Assembly (NCBI GenBank): GCA_018417955.1
Contig: JACTVC010000008.1
Location: forward strand, 1,364,001-1,428,000
Direction: 5' to 3'
DNA: 64,000 nt
Source of the DNA: Laccaria trichodermophora
Lineage: Eukaryota > Basidiomycota > Agaricomycetes > Agaricales > Hydnangiaceae
The notes under the pieces were generated by a model. It made no database searches and was not told where the DNA came from. It was given only the letters and a program-made list of their open reading frames with translations. A program made the translations under genes and the position numbers. Below are positions 22,231 to 34,500 of this stretch, in pieces. Numbering within the stretch: the stretch's first letter is position 1; the number at the start of each line of letters is the position of its first letter.

Positions 22231-22552
22231 GTATCACTATCTATGTTGTGGCTATCGGGAATGGTTGTAGGTTTTGCAGGGCGGAGTGCGAGAGTGTAAT
22301 TTCTGAGACACTAATTCTTTACCCCCCACCATAGGTAGTTTCACGATTCTCTTTGTATTTCGGTTACGGACAATTGATCACATTTATTGTTGCAGAATCC
22401 CATTCAATTATTAACTGAGTCAAAGGGGATCCTCGCGATCGTGTTGTCCTGTGATTCATGGGGTCCGTCCAGTTTGCAGGAGATGACATAGTAATCAAGT
22501 TCACCAAAACCACATCTTTACCCCTTTATAGGTGATTCGCAGCTGACCCATT

Positions 22553-25028
22553 ATGCCCTGCAAAGCATTCCATGGAGATCGCCGCAGGCTCGTCCTCGCA
22601 TTTGATATTGGCACAACATTCAGTGGAATTTCATACACATAGGTCGTACATCTATCCGTCCTGTCGATGGTGCCATAACTACCCCTCAGTATTCTTGATC
22701 CTGGGGAAGTGCCAGAAGTCAGAGGGGTAACAAGGTGTGATGAGTGCAACCGGGCTGAAAAGAGGCTCATAAGTAAATTTTCAGGTTTCTGGGCAACGAG
22801 GAATGCAGTGGAAAGGTACCCAGCGTGATTTACTACGATAAATGGGGAAAGGTTTGTTCTGTGGGTGCTGAAGCAACAGGAGAACATACATATCAGACCG
22901 CACAACGTGAAGGCTGGATAAAGGCGGAATGGTTGGTAATTCACTGACTGTGGTATAACAAGCCTGAATATGCATGCTTTCATAGGTTCAAGTTGCACCT
23001 GAGTCCTGAAACAGGTGCATCGAAGCTGGTCAAAGACAAATTGCCCCCCCTTCCCCTCCCTTTGTATCAATCCATCGTCGACATCATTGCGGATTTCCTG
23101 AGATACCTGTTTCAGTGTGCATCGAGCTATATCAAGGAAGCTCACGCAAACGGCGAGGATTTGTGGTCTTCCGTCGAAGATGAAATCACTTTTGTTCTCA
23201 CTCATCCTAATGGGTGGGAGAAGTTCCAGCAATCGCAGATGCGGCAGGCTGTGCTTCTTGCAGGGCTTATCACAGACGACGAAGAGGGTTACACACGCAT
23301 TTTATTTCTGACTGAGAGCGAAGCGAGCCTGCACTTTGCGATTCAAAATGGCTTATCTATGAAGGTGAAGCTACTTCACATAAAGCCACTTTACATATTT
23401 GAAACCATTGTCTAGAAAGGTGAGGGCGTTGTTGTTGTTGATGCTGGCGGAGGTACCATCGACGTGAGCGCTTTCAGGAATGGTAAGGATGCTTTTAAAG
23501 AAACTGGTAACCCAGAAAGTATGGCTATGTTGAGCTTCCTCTTGCCATTCTTGCCATTATCTCATGGATCTACTTCCAGGTCATTTTCACGGTTCCATAT
23601 TTGTCAGTGTTCACACATGAACCTTCCTTAACAGTGAGAACTCTCTTCCTGTACTAATGCACATTACCATGTCCACAAATACAGACTACCTTGCGGATTC
23701 ACCTTTTATTGATGATCTCAACCACATCGTTTGTTGCTTTGATACTACGACAAAGCTGCGATTTCGGAGTGACAATCAACCCCAATATGTCAAGTTTGGA
23801 TCCTGGAGGGATAACGACTCTGCTCACAGGATCCGTTTTGGCCAGTTGAAGTTAGACAGGTGCACAAGCTTCCCTCTCTTTTATACTTATCTAATAAGCC
23901 AGCTCGCAGGTCTCACATCCACGAGTTCTTCAGGCCTTCAATCAAGTGCATCACTGAGGTTGTCATGGAACAGTGGAAATCAGCAGGGGTCAAAGTAGCA
24001 GTTTGTTGTCAGTTCCCTCTTTCTCAAACACATTTCTGACGACCTCCCAACCTCAAGCATGTTGTATTAGTTGGCAGGTTCGCTGCCAGCAACTGGCTGC
24101 GCAATGAGGTGCAAAAAATGCTCAGACCGTATGTTCTCGACACCATCAGGCCTGAGAAAGGGGTGTATGTTTCTACTTTCCACCTCTATACTTTTCTCTT
24201 ACCTTTTCCACAGTAGCAAGGCAGTTTCAGATGGCGCCATCCTCTTCTATCTTAATGACATTGTCCAAAAGTTAGAAGTGTCATCTGACTGCGTTATTTT
24301 GCCTTTTTATCCATCTCCAGAATGCCTAAAATATTCACCACTAGATGGTGTTAATACATACCTTGTAGGTCAGATAATTATTCCTCGCCGTTTTTGGATT
24401 CCTGGACCCTGTGTGAGTTGAGTTTTGACACCTGTTACATATATATTGAACTTGTTCATTTAGAAAACATGTGTTGCAGAGAAAAAATTCAGGGAGGTTC
24501 ACATACGTTTTCACCATGAATCAGAGTCAGAGCTTCTTGGCATCTCAACAACACTTTCACGCTATATTGGAGAACCTCCCTTCCCTACATGGATCAACGT
24601 CAAAGACAGTGCATCACTGTCTTCCATCTTCCTTCTCGTTGATCTCATGTTTGGTTTGCATGTAGATATGTTCGATTCTATCTTTACAACGACAGCAGAT
24701 CTGTCACAAGAGTACTTTCGATCCATGCAACATAAGCGAGGAAGATATTACCATGTGGATTGGGAAGTTATTATGTTATTGGGTTTGAAGGAGCTTCGAT
24801 GCCAGTATTGCTTCATAAAAGATGTTGGTATTTATTCTCTTGAATGCTACTATTCGAACTAATGAAATTTTGTCGTGTTCATAGGGTATTGAGAAACGGT
24901 ATGGTCCCTTGTGTGTTATTGAAGGGTGTCCTGACTTGGAAGACAGGGGCCATCCATCAATTATATATGCACCAGAAGACTCGGATGAAGAGTCTGACTC
25001 CTCTGATTCCTCCCAGGAGGAATGGTAG
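22553..25028 (+). CDS. Fungal Hsp70-like ATPase-domain protein (possibly inactivated at the first donor site)
   Basis: Multi-exon gene of the divergent Hsp70-like family that is expanded in Agaricomycetes. Motifs in order: RRLVLAFDIGTTFSGISYT (phosphate 1; 22580-22640), ILDPGEVPEVRGVTR, KVPSVIYYDKWGKV, GWIKAEWFKLHLSPETG, EDEITFVLTHPNGWE, GEGVVVVDAGGGTIDVSAF (phosphate 2; about 23420-23480), CFDTTTKLRFRSD, VVMEQWKSAGVKV, HVVLVGRFAASNWLRNEV (about 24060-24110), SKAVSDGAILFYL, ending EESDSSDSSQEEW with a stop at 25026-25028. Most introns restore frame. At the end of exon 1, TACACATAGGTCG places a TAG before the expected donor; four extra bases could explain it, so the gene may be dead or may use another start. 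LVGRFAAS has Arg where the family usually has Gly. Confidence 0.65.
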
Positions 25029-25575
25029 GCTTTAGATTAATAACAAACTAGTGCACATCCCCCTTACAGTACACAATAACATCCCTTTTTGTGCTTTCAG
25101 TCTCACCAAAGGACTTACCAAGCATTTGATATTTAGTATCTGCTGTGTGTTTGTTTATAATGGATCGTGTTCATATGCTGTTAGAAGTGGTAAATAAATC
25201 AACATGAAAAAAAAGGTTTTGCATGAGCAAAAAAAAACCATGAGGAGAAAAAAAAGAGAACAAAGGCACATTAGATTTGGGTGGGTGTAACCCTTTCAAT
25301 GGTACTCTCCTTTGCTGTTTTAATAATCTATCAAGAAAGTGAGGGATAAAAAGGTACAAAAGACTTTGTTCAAATGTGAAATTCTAGGCTTGATGAGGCT
25401 TTTGAAAAATTTGGGCTTGACATAGGATTATACCTATGGCTTCTGGAATCAAGCACACCACATTTTATACACAGAAGGCAGCCTGTTAGACCAGGCCCAA
25501 ATCAGTTAGTGGTGATAGAGCTTCTTCACAAAGTTCTCCATCCATAAAATAGACATTACAAAAACAACACAGGGG

Positions 25576-28160
25576 CTAATACTCATGTTTAAAAGACTCA
25601 ACACTAAATCCAAGCTCACCCTGAGTTGCTGCTAGCCATGGTTCCTTAATGCACTCAGAGAAGGTGATGGTGACCCCAGAATTCTCCATACCATAACCCT
25701 TTGTGGTTGCATGCATGTATTTTGGCCTCATTGCCATCATTGTCCCAGGAGCCTGTCTGACAACAACCTTCAGAGTAAGGTCAATGAAGGTGGCACCACC
25801 ACCTGGTGGACCATTTATAGGTACAGCTTTCTTGGCTGATCTGCATGTAATATAAGGGGAGATTGAAGAGGGTTTCTGACTGAGCCTCTTGTGAAACCAT
25901 AGGGCTGATCGGGACTTCTTGACGAAGGTGTGAGTGCAAGATGGTGGCAGAGAATATCTGGGGTATGTGGGAGAGAGATAGTAATGTGGTGCTGTGAGGC
26001 AATACCACATTGAGGATATCCTGTGACCCAGGAACTGGGGCACAGTCACCTGGCGCAGGACTCTTGTATCCTGGAGGGGAGGCATAAGGCTGCCTAGCCA
26101 TATAGAAATGGGGTGATTCTGTCCACATGTAATGTATAATGTGGTTGCAAAGTGAGTTATTCATTATGTACACAACACTATATAATGAGAAATAAATACA
26201 AGTAAATGTGATGATCCTAGGTCACGCAAGAAGGGTAGTGGTATATATTAGCACTCCATTACACTCTGGTCAACATTGAGGCTGAAGGCAAAAGGGGAGT
26301 ATGTTTTGTCAATATGTGCCTGACTATTTGAGACTAAATCAGACACAGAAAAATAGCCAGTAAAAAGTTGGCTTATGCCTCATAACCTTTCAAGAGGTAG
26401 CCCTCAGGTGGTGCTCTCTTTGTGGCAGGAAATGTAAGTGGTAGGTCACCAATCTGGATGGTGTATCCAGACCCTGTCACAGAAAGTTAGGATAGCCCAT
26501 CTCCAAGAATCAGTAAAATTTTACCAGGGGGCAAAATTTTGGTCTTCAGTTCAGGTAATCTGAAATCTCCAAGGTGCTGGTTGGTCTCATCAATGACATC
26601 CTGTGGCAAGAGCTTCTCCATGAGCCCCATGCCAGCGAGATTATGCTGATGGCATCCTGGTCATGCTCCACTTTGGTGGCATGGTTGATCTTCTTTGTGA
26701 AGCTATTTGCCAGGCCTAGTGCTTAAAAGTCCAGTCCAGTCTGGTTTTTTGGCCCAAAACAAGAAGACCAAGACCAAGACTGGTTCACACAATTCCTCAA
26801 ACCTCAAGACCAGATCAGGACTGGAAAAGACCAAGACTGCAGCCTTTTTCAGTCTTTGGACCAGTCTTGGTCCAAACTGGTTATACCAGTTCAAGACCGG
26901 TTTTTCAATTAAATATGCGATGAAATTTGCAACTTTGAGTTGGTAGGTTTATTGACATTTTTCGTAGCTTCTAAACGAGTGCAAGGACGTTAAATTACAT
27001 TGAGAATTGATGTATATACAAAAATACTAAGGTACAACTACTATTTTTACAAAATATTTTACAGTTTTGTATGTATCTTTGTCAGTTTTTGGCCTAAAAA
27101 TATGATCTTAGGTGTGTTTTGAAGGGTTATTATGTAGGTACAAAAGACTGGTATTAACTGACAAGACTGGTTATGTTAACCAGTTTTTTTGCAGTCTTGT
27201 GATCTCAAATCTGAAAGACCAAGACTGCAGGTCCAGTCTTTTGCAGTCTTGGTCTGGTCCAGTTGCAGTCTTTTTGCAGTCTTGGGACTGTACTTCCAAG
27301 CACTAGCCAGGCCTTAAGACATGGGCATTTTGAGGACCCATGTTCAAACCTAGCTGGATGATGGTTCCGACATCATTAGGCTATGTATGCACCCATTAGC
27401 AGCAATAGTGTAGAATAATGCACATGGACATTCCTTCACTCATTGCATGCTGTCAAAATGACAGCATAAATCCAATCAAACAGATCCATGGTAAATGAGG
27501 TGTTGCAGCCAACATCATGTAGAACCACAAGCTTGATGATTATCTCCCCTGTTGTGTTAAAATGTAAGAGGTACTATCCTTGTAGGCAACTTGTAGGAGA
27601 AAATCAGCTTACCATCACAGCCCCTGCTATAATAAATTACAGAGGTATCAATGTCAACAATCTCAAATCCTGAGCTCTCATCCACCACAAAAGCATTGCC
27701 ATCAGGGACTTTGTTGATAGTCACCAAGCACTCCACTGGAGAGTGTTCACTGTGTTTTCTTTCTCAGAGGTCGAATGGGTGTTCATGTGTCGAGCCATGG
27801 GACATTAGGTCACTGATGTGATAAGGCTTGCTGAAAAGCCCTAAGGCATGTGCCTGCAGAGTATCAAAATATGGGAAGAAATTCAGAGTTATAGCACTGC
27901 AGAACAACTTACAATACTGTGCTTCTCCTGGTGTCCTACATGGTTTATCTTCTGGCACAACCTGTAGTGGTCTAGGGCTTCTCTGACGGCTTCAGGACAG
28001 TTGGTTTTCTGCCATATTTGGTTCATGTGTTTACTGAGCTTCTCCACCTATGTGGTATAAAATAAAACAGGTGTCTTCCAGGCTGGCTATCATGAATAAG
28101 CAAGAACTCACATTCACATCGTCATGCCAAATGTCAGCTGCCTTCAACTCTCATAGCTCT
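25576..28160 (-). pseudogene. Broken gene with a double-stranded beta-helix (2OG-dioxygenase-like) C-terminus, interrupted by MITE 4
   Basis: The minus strand carries an exon ending in INGPPGGGATFIDLTL and VRQAPGTMMAMRPKYMHATT, then GVTITFSECIKEPW (25620-25810). The PGT...H-x-TT pattern looks like the distal His strand of a 2-oxoglutarate/iron dioxygenase beta-helix. Upstream pieces read LMEKLLPQDVIDETNQHLGD, LPELKTKILPPGKILLILGD (about 26490-26640) and GNAFVVDESSGFEIVDIDTS (about 27645-27705). MITE 4 lies between them, and stops interrupt the frames (for example GDGLS-stop). I recall similar unnamed proteins from Agaricomycetes but cannot name the subfamily. The HxD half of the metal site was not found. 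Boundaries are rough. Confidence 0.4.
26718..27305 (-). mobile_element. hAT-type MITE 4
   Basis: 588 bp with ends TAGTGCTTAAAAGTCC...GTACTTCCAAGCACTA and a perfect 8-bp target duplication GCCAGGCC (26710-26717 and 27306-27313). Same subfamily as MITE 2 in reverse orientation. Confidence 0.87.
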
Positions 28161-28731
28161 CCACTATGACTTTCCCTTAAAAGGAAGGTATGACAAATTT
28201 TCTTACACACTTTAAGGGGAAGGATTGCAAGACATACAGTTGATGTGGCGAGTGTCCTGCATTCTATATAATTTCCACTTCATGAACTTCTGCACGTACG
28301 TTATGACACTTTATCTTCGTTACTACATGTTCTGGCACTTGCTTACGCAAGCACACGATTCAACTCGTATTACATACTTTTAGTCACATGATGTAACTCA
28401 TCTTTTTTCTATTCTTCAACCACCACTACGTATACCCTGCGTCTGAATAGCGTTGTATCGCATTCTTCCTAGAAGTATAGTAAGTGTTTGAGTTTAGTAT
28501 AAGGTCACTGAATACTCTCTCAGAGGTGTTCGGTCGCTATACACTGACTTTTACTTACTCTCCCATCTACTGCTTTCTCAAGGATTTCCTGAGAAAGTGC
28601 AGAGATCGTGCAACGGATATCCGTAGCGTCAACGATCTCCACTTAGTATTCGCGAGATTAGACCAAGCCTTATGGCTGATTGCACACCATTGTAATATTG
28701 GTGTTTACACGTCCGCCAGCTCACTTGTCGT

Positions 28732-28741
28732 TGGTATCAGA
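28732..28741 (+). other. Putative primer-binding site of Gypsy 1
   Basis: TGGTATCAGA, as complementary to the 3' end of initiator Met-tRNA in many Gypsy elements. It lies about 420 bp before the gag start, which implies that the 5' LTR ends just before position 28731. Confidence 0.5.
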
Positions 28742-29152
28742 ATCCCACTCAGTTTCGCTAACTCACGGAACACCTATTACAAAGGTGGACACTGTGGGAA
28801 TCCTCTGACAACCTGGCCGACTATAATAACAAGAAGACTAGGCCTAGTGAGGAAGTACTGGATAGCTTGTCCCTCACGAACACCTCAAGTCACATCGCCG
28901 ACCAATCGACTACGAATCGCGCATCGAGTACTTCAGTACCATCATATTCCTTCACACGATCCTCTCGATCTACACATACCACACACGGATCAAGGGAATC
29001 GTCAAGATCAGTTTCCCCTGCAAAACCTACCAGCGTTCCAATGCCAACATCATCTACCAACACGTCTATTACGAATTGTCTAGGCCTACAGGCATCAAAC
29101 GCGAATCGTAAGAAGACTTTGATTCCTACCCCCTACCCCTACCCAAAAATCT

Positions 29153-31573
29153 ATGAAACCTACATCCCCTCTATCCTCGTTCAGTCTCACCGCTTCAACG
29201 TCAAAGCCTACGACTTTGACTGTCACTGTAACCGCTTTACCTCCCATAACGTCCACGTCGAGCAAGCCTACATCGCGAGAATCTACTCTTGAAACGGATA
29301 CCGAAGTTATCAGTCCCAGACCGACTATGTCAGCTGGATTTGAAACGATAATGGAAGGCGAAGAACCGGAATTACCTATCGGAGCGAGAGGAGATAGTTC
29401 GTCGAAAAACTCGCCGATGATAAAAATATTGGAAGAGTATACAAGAGAAACCATAGATGGCGGAATTTCGACGGAAGCTTGGGTGAACTTGTTGGCCACT
29501 ATGCCAGAATTAAATCCAGATTACGTCGAAAGAATTGAGGATAGTAACAGAAGCATAACGAAATACCGTCTGATAGAGAGCTTCATGGCATCAGTCAACA
29601 AGACCGTGATAGAACTACAAGTGTTCGTAGAAAGAGCTTCTGGTCTTTTAGAAGAACGTACTTGGTATTTCATGGTAGACCCAGAAGATACGCTCTCACC
29701 CATTTTGAAAGGGACTTCGAGTCTTCCTCAGCTGAATGTAGCGTGGAAGACAATTCAAAAACGCTTGGAGTTGGGTCACCGTACCTTACAAAAATATGCA
29801 CTACAATATCAACATTCTCCTCAGGAGGAGGAGGAGCTATTGTTATCTCCGATATCTACTTTGCCTGATCTGCATAATGGGCTACAGGACCTGATGACCG
29901 CAGACCAGAAACTTTGTTATCTCTATCAAAACTTTCCTCATCATCACGATCAGCTGACCCCTCAAGCAGAATCTGCATTGAATCAGTCTAAGTCCTGGAT
30001 GAATATATTGCCTTTACCAGATACGCTGAAGAGCGTGTTGATTCCAGAAGGTGAATACAAAGAGCAGAAGAGAAATCTTCACGCTTCCAAGGGGAAGCAA
30101 AAGGAAGTTAGAGCCAATGCAGAAAACAAAAGCGAAGTAATCACTGACAAGATCTGGTTAGGCGCCGATACTCCGTACAGAGGACCGAACAAATGGTTCG
30201 AAGGAGGGAGGTTGAAACCCAGGTTGACCATGAGCAGTACAAATGCAGCTACAAAATCAATGAGAGTCAATCAGAACGTTCTCTTCGGTATAGCAACACC
30301 ACAAATACCGACTTGGGCCAACGATTCTCCTTCAGATTCAACAAAACAGAAGCGTCCTTCACTTGGATTGTGTGATTGGCCTGATTGCCAACCTCTGCCA
30401 CACATGCCTTCATCTAATCGCAGGAGAAGTTCAATCCCATCAAGCAGTCGACAAGTCACTGAGCCATCAAGGAGACCTCCAGACGATGATCCTCCTGATG
30501 ATGATGGGAACGACGAAGATGACGATGAGAGCGATAGAGGGCGACTTGGACGAAAGAACAGGAGGCACTCTGGTCGAAGGCCATCGAACTCTGGTTCTTC
30601 TAGACACGGACAAAGAGGGTGAGAGTCACCATCTGAACTGAGCGACGGAGATGGTTCTGGTTTGAGTTCCGACTCTAGCGACAATGAATCCAAGAGTGTC
30701 GTTAGTAACAAAGAACAAGAGAAGTGTAAAAAGACAATACCTTATGGGCAAATCAAGCCAACCATAAAGACGGAAATCAAACAGGAATCTCTTCCTCGCT
30801 GGGATGGTAATCCTAACACAGCTGTGCAATACTTTCTGAAGATTCAGCAGTTAGCTGCATTGGAGGGAGATCTTCCAGAAGCTCTAGGATATTGGTTATG
30901 GATGAACTTGGAAGATGGTTCGGACATCAAGGATTGGTTTTCCATGCTTACCTTCAAGGAACAATCTCACATGCGTTCTCACTACATAAACTACCTCAGA
31001 GGTATTAAGGACGGATATCTGGGAGAAACCTGGCAATCCAAGATAAATAGAGTTTACAAAGGTCAATACTTTCGGCAAGTGGGGCACGAGAAGGAGCTTC
31101 CCAAGACTTTTATTATCAGGCGCATTATGTATACGCGTATGCTTACTTCGGCCACGCCAGGCAGCATGCTGGAGATAAGTCTAATCATGAGGAAAGCTCC
31201 GATATCGTGGAAGACCATACTGGTACTGAGTAGCATCAAATCGACTAAGTCTTTGTATACTAAAGTCGTCAACCATGAGGATGCCCTACTGGATGCCTGG
31301 AGGAGGAAGGTCACATCAGCGACGACTATCACTGTCGAGAATTTACTTCCGAATTTACGAAAGTTAGGATGGGAGCCCCCAAGATTGTCAGAGTCCAGGA
31401 TGAATCAATCCAGACTACTGGCGGATCGACGAGTGTTAATGACGATAGCCGAAGATGACAAAGAAGTAACCAACGAAGAGTTGCACAATGAGGATACTCG
31501 TGATACAGAGGAGCAACATGTTGAGACACATGATGATATGTTGAGGGAAGTTTATCATGTCATGCAGAAGTGA
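29153..31573 (+). pseudogene. Gag region of Gypsy 1
   Basis: Open in frame 2 except for a TGA at 30620-30622. The first part resembles the N-terminus of Gypsy 2 Gag (TELQTFLDRM there, VIELQVFVERA here; LSPISTLPDLHNGL; FPHHHDQLT). A Pro/Asp/Arg-rich linker follows. The capsid-like core reads ESLPRWDGNPNTAVQYFLKI, EALGYWLWMNLEDG, HYINYLRGIKDGYLG and MRKAPISWKTILVLSSIKS. Near 31565 the frame shifts inside a GCGCGCG tract, and the zinc-knuckle part continues in frame 1. Confidence 0.75.
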
Positions 31574-34500
31574 CCGCGCGCGCGCCGCCGCCTGGAGGCT
31601 ATCTGTTTTCTCGAAATGATCATGTTACCACAAAAATGGATAAACTTCCCCCCTCAGCGTGCCAAGCTTGCGGGAGTAAGAACCACTGGGACAAAGAATG
31701 TCCTGACTGGGACGTTTATAAAGAACAGGTTTTCTCATCTAAAAGAACTGCAAAATCCATCGAGAAGGATCCTCAGACAGAAGAAAGTGATAAACTATAT
31801 CAAAGTGCTTACGGTATTCTTCTGTCTCAACGCCTAGCAAGTTCTCAAATCGATTTTGACCGCGTAAAGTCGGATTTTGAGTCGGCAGTTCACTCAAACA
31901 TCATCACCGCGTTAAGCGTTGAAAGGGCGGAAAGTGGGCATAAGACCAGGGAGAGCCGTGAAGTAAGCGTAGAGGAAGTCGAAGATGAATTTTGGGTGGA
32001 ATATCGTGCTAAACCGAAAGCACCGGGTAATGTGTTGCTGGATGAATTCGATGATGACACAAGTCTTGAGGAGCCAGAGCTATGGGACAGGAATGTTTAC
32101 ACTTCCGAAGTTGTATAGGACGAATGCACTGATAAGAAATCAGGTCTTGACGAGCCTTCGATTCCTCTTCCTCCCCCTCCGAAAGAGGTAAAACCGATCC
32201 GTATGACCAAGAAGCGGTTTTACCCAGCAGGGGAGTCTTCAGTGGGAGTGTCGGTTCTTTCCGTGAAGGGATGGGTCAGTCCCTTGGAGAATTCACGTAC
32301 TGACCTCAGGTTAGATTCATGCACCGACGTCACTCTTATTTCAGAAGAGTATTACGACAGTCTCAAAGCTAAACCTTCCGTTCAACAAGGATTAAGAATG
32401 AAGCTCTGGCAACTTACAGACAAGAATTCATCCTTGAGAGGCTTCGTTCGGATTCTGATCTTCATGTTAACAGATGACAGGGTGACGATCGAATCTGAAG
32501 CAGAAGCGTATGTCGTACCTGGGATGACGGTTCCTATCCTGTTAGGCGAAGATTTCCAACTTACCTACGAGCTGGGGGTCACTAGAAATGTGGAAGAAGG
32601 TCCTAAAATCCATTTCGGTAGATCAGCTTACAAGATCACAGCACGTCAAGTAGAAAGAACGAAGGACTTTGATCGCCTTCGTCAAAGCGCACATTTGGTT
32701 GGAAAATTCATCAGGTCCAAACTCCATAGACGCCGAAAGAACAAGAAGCATCGTCAAAAAGTGAAGTTCGGCATGGAAGGGAGAGTAGTCCGAGCTATGG
32801 ATGACTACAAGATACAACCGCACGAATGTAAACGGATACAGGTGGAAGGACAGCTAGGCGAGGACAAAGATTGGTTGGTTAGCAAAACTCTATTGTCCAG
32901 AGCAGATGATTCCTACTTCGTGGTTCCGAATACTTTGATTTCAGCATCAAATCCATGGGTCCCGGTGGCGAATCCTTCCGATCGTCCTAGGTACATACGG
33001 AAAGGAGAAGTGATTGGTGTGTTATCAGATCCAGCAGAATATTTCGATCACGTGACGAATCTAGCGGACTGGGAGCAGCATTGCAAACACGCTGAAGCGA
33101 TAGCGTCTATAATTCAAATTCAGATGAAAACGGATGATAACTACGAGTGGAAGGAACACCCACCTGACGACGCAGTTAGAACAGAGACTAATGAGAAGTC
33201 TTCGGATTCAGAAGACGTTAGTGAATCGTTTGGTCCCAAAACTGCGGAAATGCCGGACTTGACGCAGATACCATCCTCGCGTATGAAGGAATTTATTGAT
33301 GTGGGGTCGCTACCAGATCATTTACACGATGAAGTGTGGCATATGTTGGAACACAGGACTAAAGCCTTTGGGTTTGACGGTAGACTAGGTCACCTCAAGA
33401 CAAAAGTCCACATCAGGATGCAGGACGGACAAGTGCCCATTTCGGTTCCTATGTATGGAAGTTCTCCGGAAAAACATCGTTTTATGGATGTCCAGATAGA
33501 CACTTGGTTTGAACAGGGCGTGATCGAGCCATCTATTAGTCCCTGGAGTGCTCCAGTCGTCATTGCTTATCGCAACGGGAAACCACGTTTTTGCGTTGAT
33601 TATAGAAAGCTGAACGCTGTCACAACTCCTGATGAGTTCCCTATACCGCGTCAGTCGGAAATTTTGTCATCATTATCGGGTGCACAAGTATTATCGTCCC
33701 TAGATGCCCTATCTGGTTTCACTCAGCTGGAATTGGATCCTGAGGACGTTGAGAAGACGGCCTTCCGGACTCATAGAGGATTGTACCAGTTCTGACGAAT
33801 GCCATTCGGCTTGCGAAATGGACCTTCTATCTTTCAGAGAGTGATGCAAGGGATATTGGCACCATACCTCTGGTTATTCTGCTTGGTTTATATTGACGAC
33901 ATTGTAGTGTACTCGAAATCTTACGAGGAACACATTCATCACCTGGACTTGGTTTTGGAAGCAATAGAGAAAGCAGGCATAACCTTGTCCCCTAAAAAGT
34001 GCCATCTGTTTTATGGCTCCATTCTTCTTCTAGGACACAAAGTCTCTCACCTGGGATTGTCGACTCACTTGGAAAAAGTGAAAGCGATCATGGAGCTAGA
34101 ACGCCCTAAGAAACTTTCACAACTTCAGACATTTTTAGGCATGGTGGTTTATTTCGCGGCATTTATTCCATATTACACATCAATTTGCTCCCCCCTCTTC
34201 CATATGTTGCGCAAAGGCAAGAAATGGAATTGGGGTGCAGAGGAAGAACATGCATTTGAATCCGCGAAAAGGACCTTACAGGAAAGCCCGGTACTAGGGC
34301 ATCCAATTGAGGGTCTTCCATACAGGCTTTACACGGACGCTTCAGACGAAGCTTTGGGTTGCGCCCTGCAACAAATTCAGCCAATTACAGTCAAAGACTT
34401 GAAAGGGACTAGAACGTATGACTGTTTGAAGAAACAATACAACGCTGGGCAGCCTCCCCCGAAACTAACAACAACTATGAGCACCAAGATCTCCGATAGC

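Noticed and set aside
22501..23232. 243-codon minus-strand open frame
   Set aside because: It lies antisense to the Hsp70-like exons whose plus-strand motifs are clear; a shadow.
28484..29083. 199-codon plus-strand frame before Gypsy 1 gag
   Set aside because: It spans the putative LTR end, primer-binding site and leader; no similarity to Gag, so probably untranslated.
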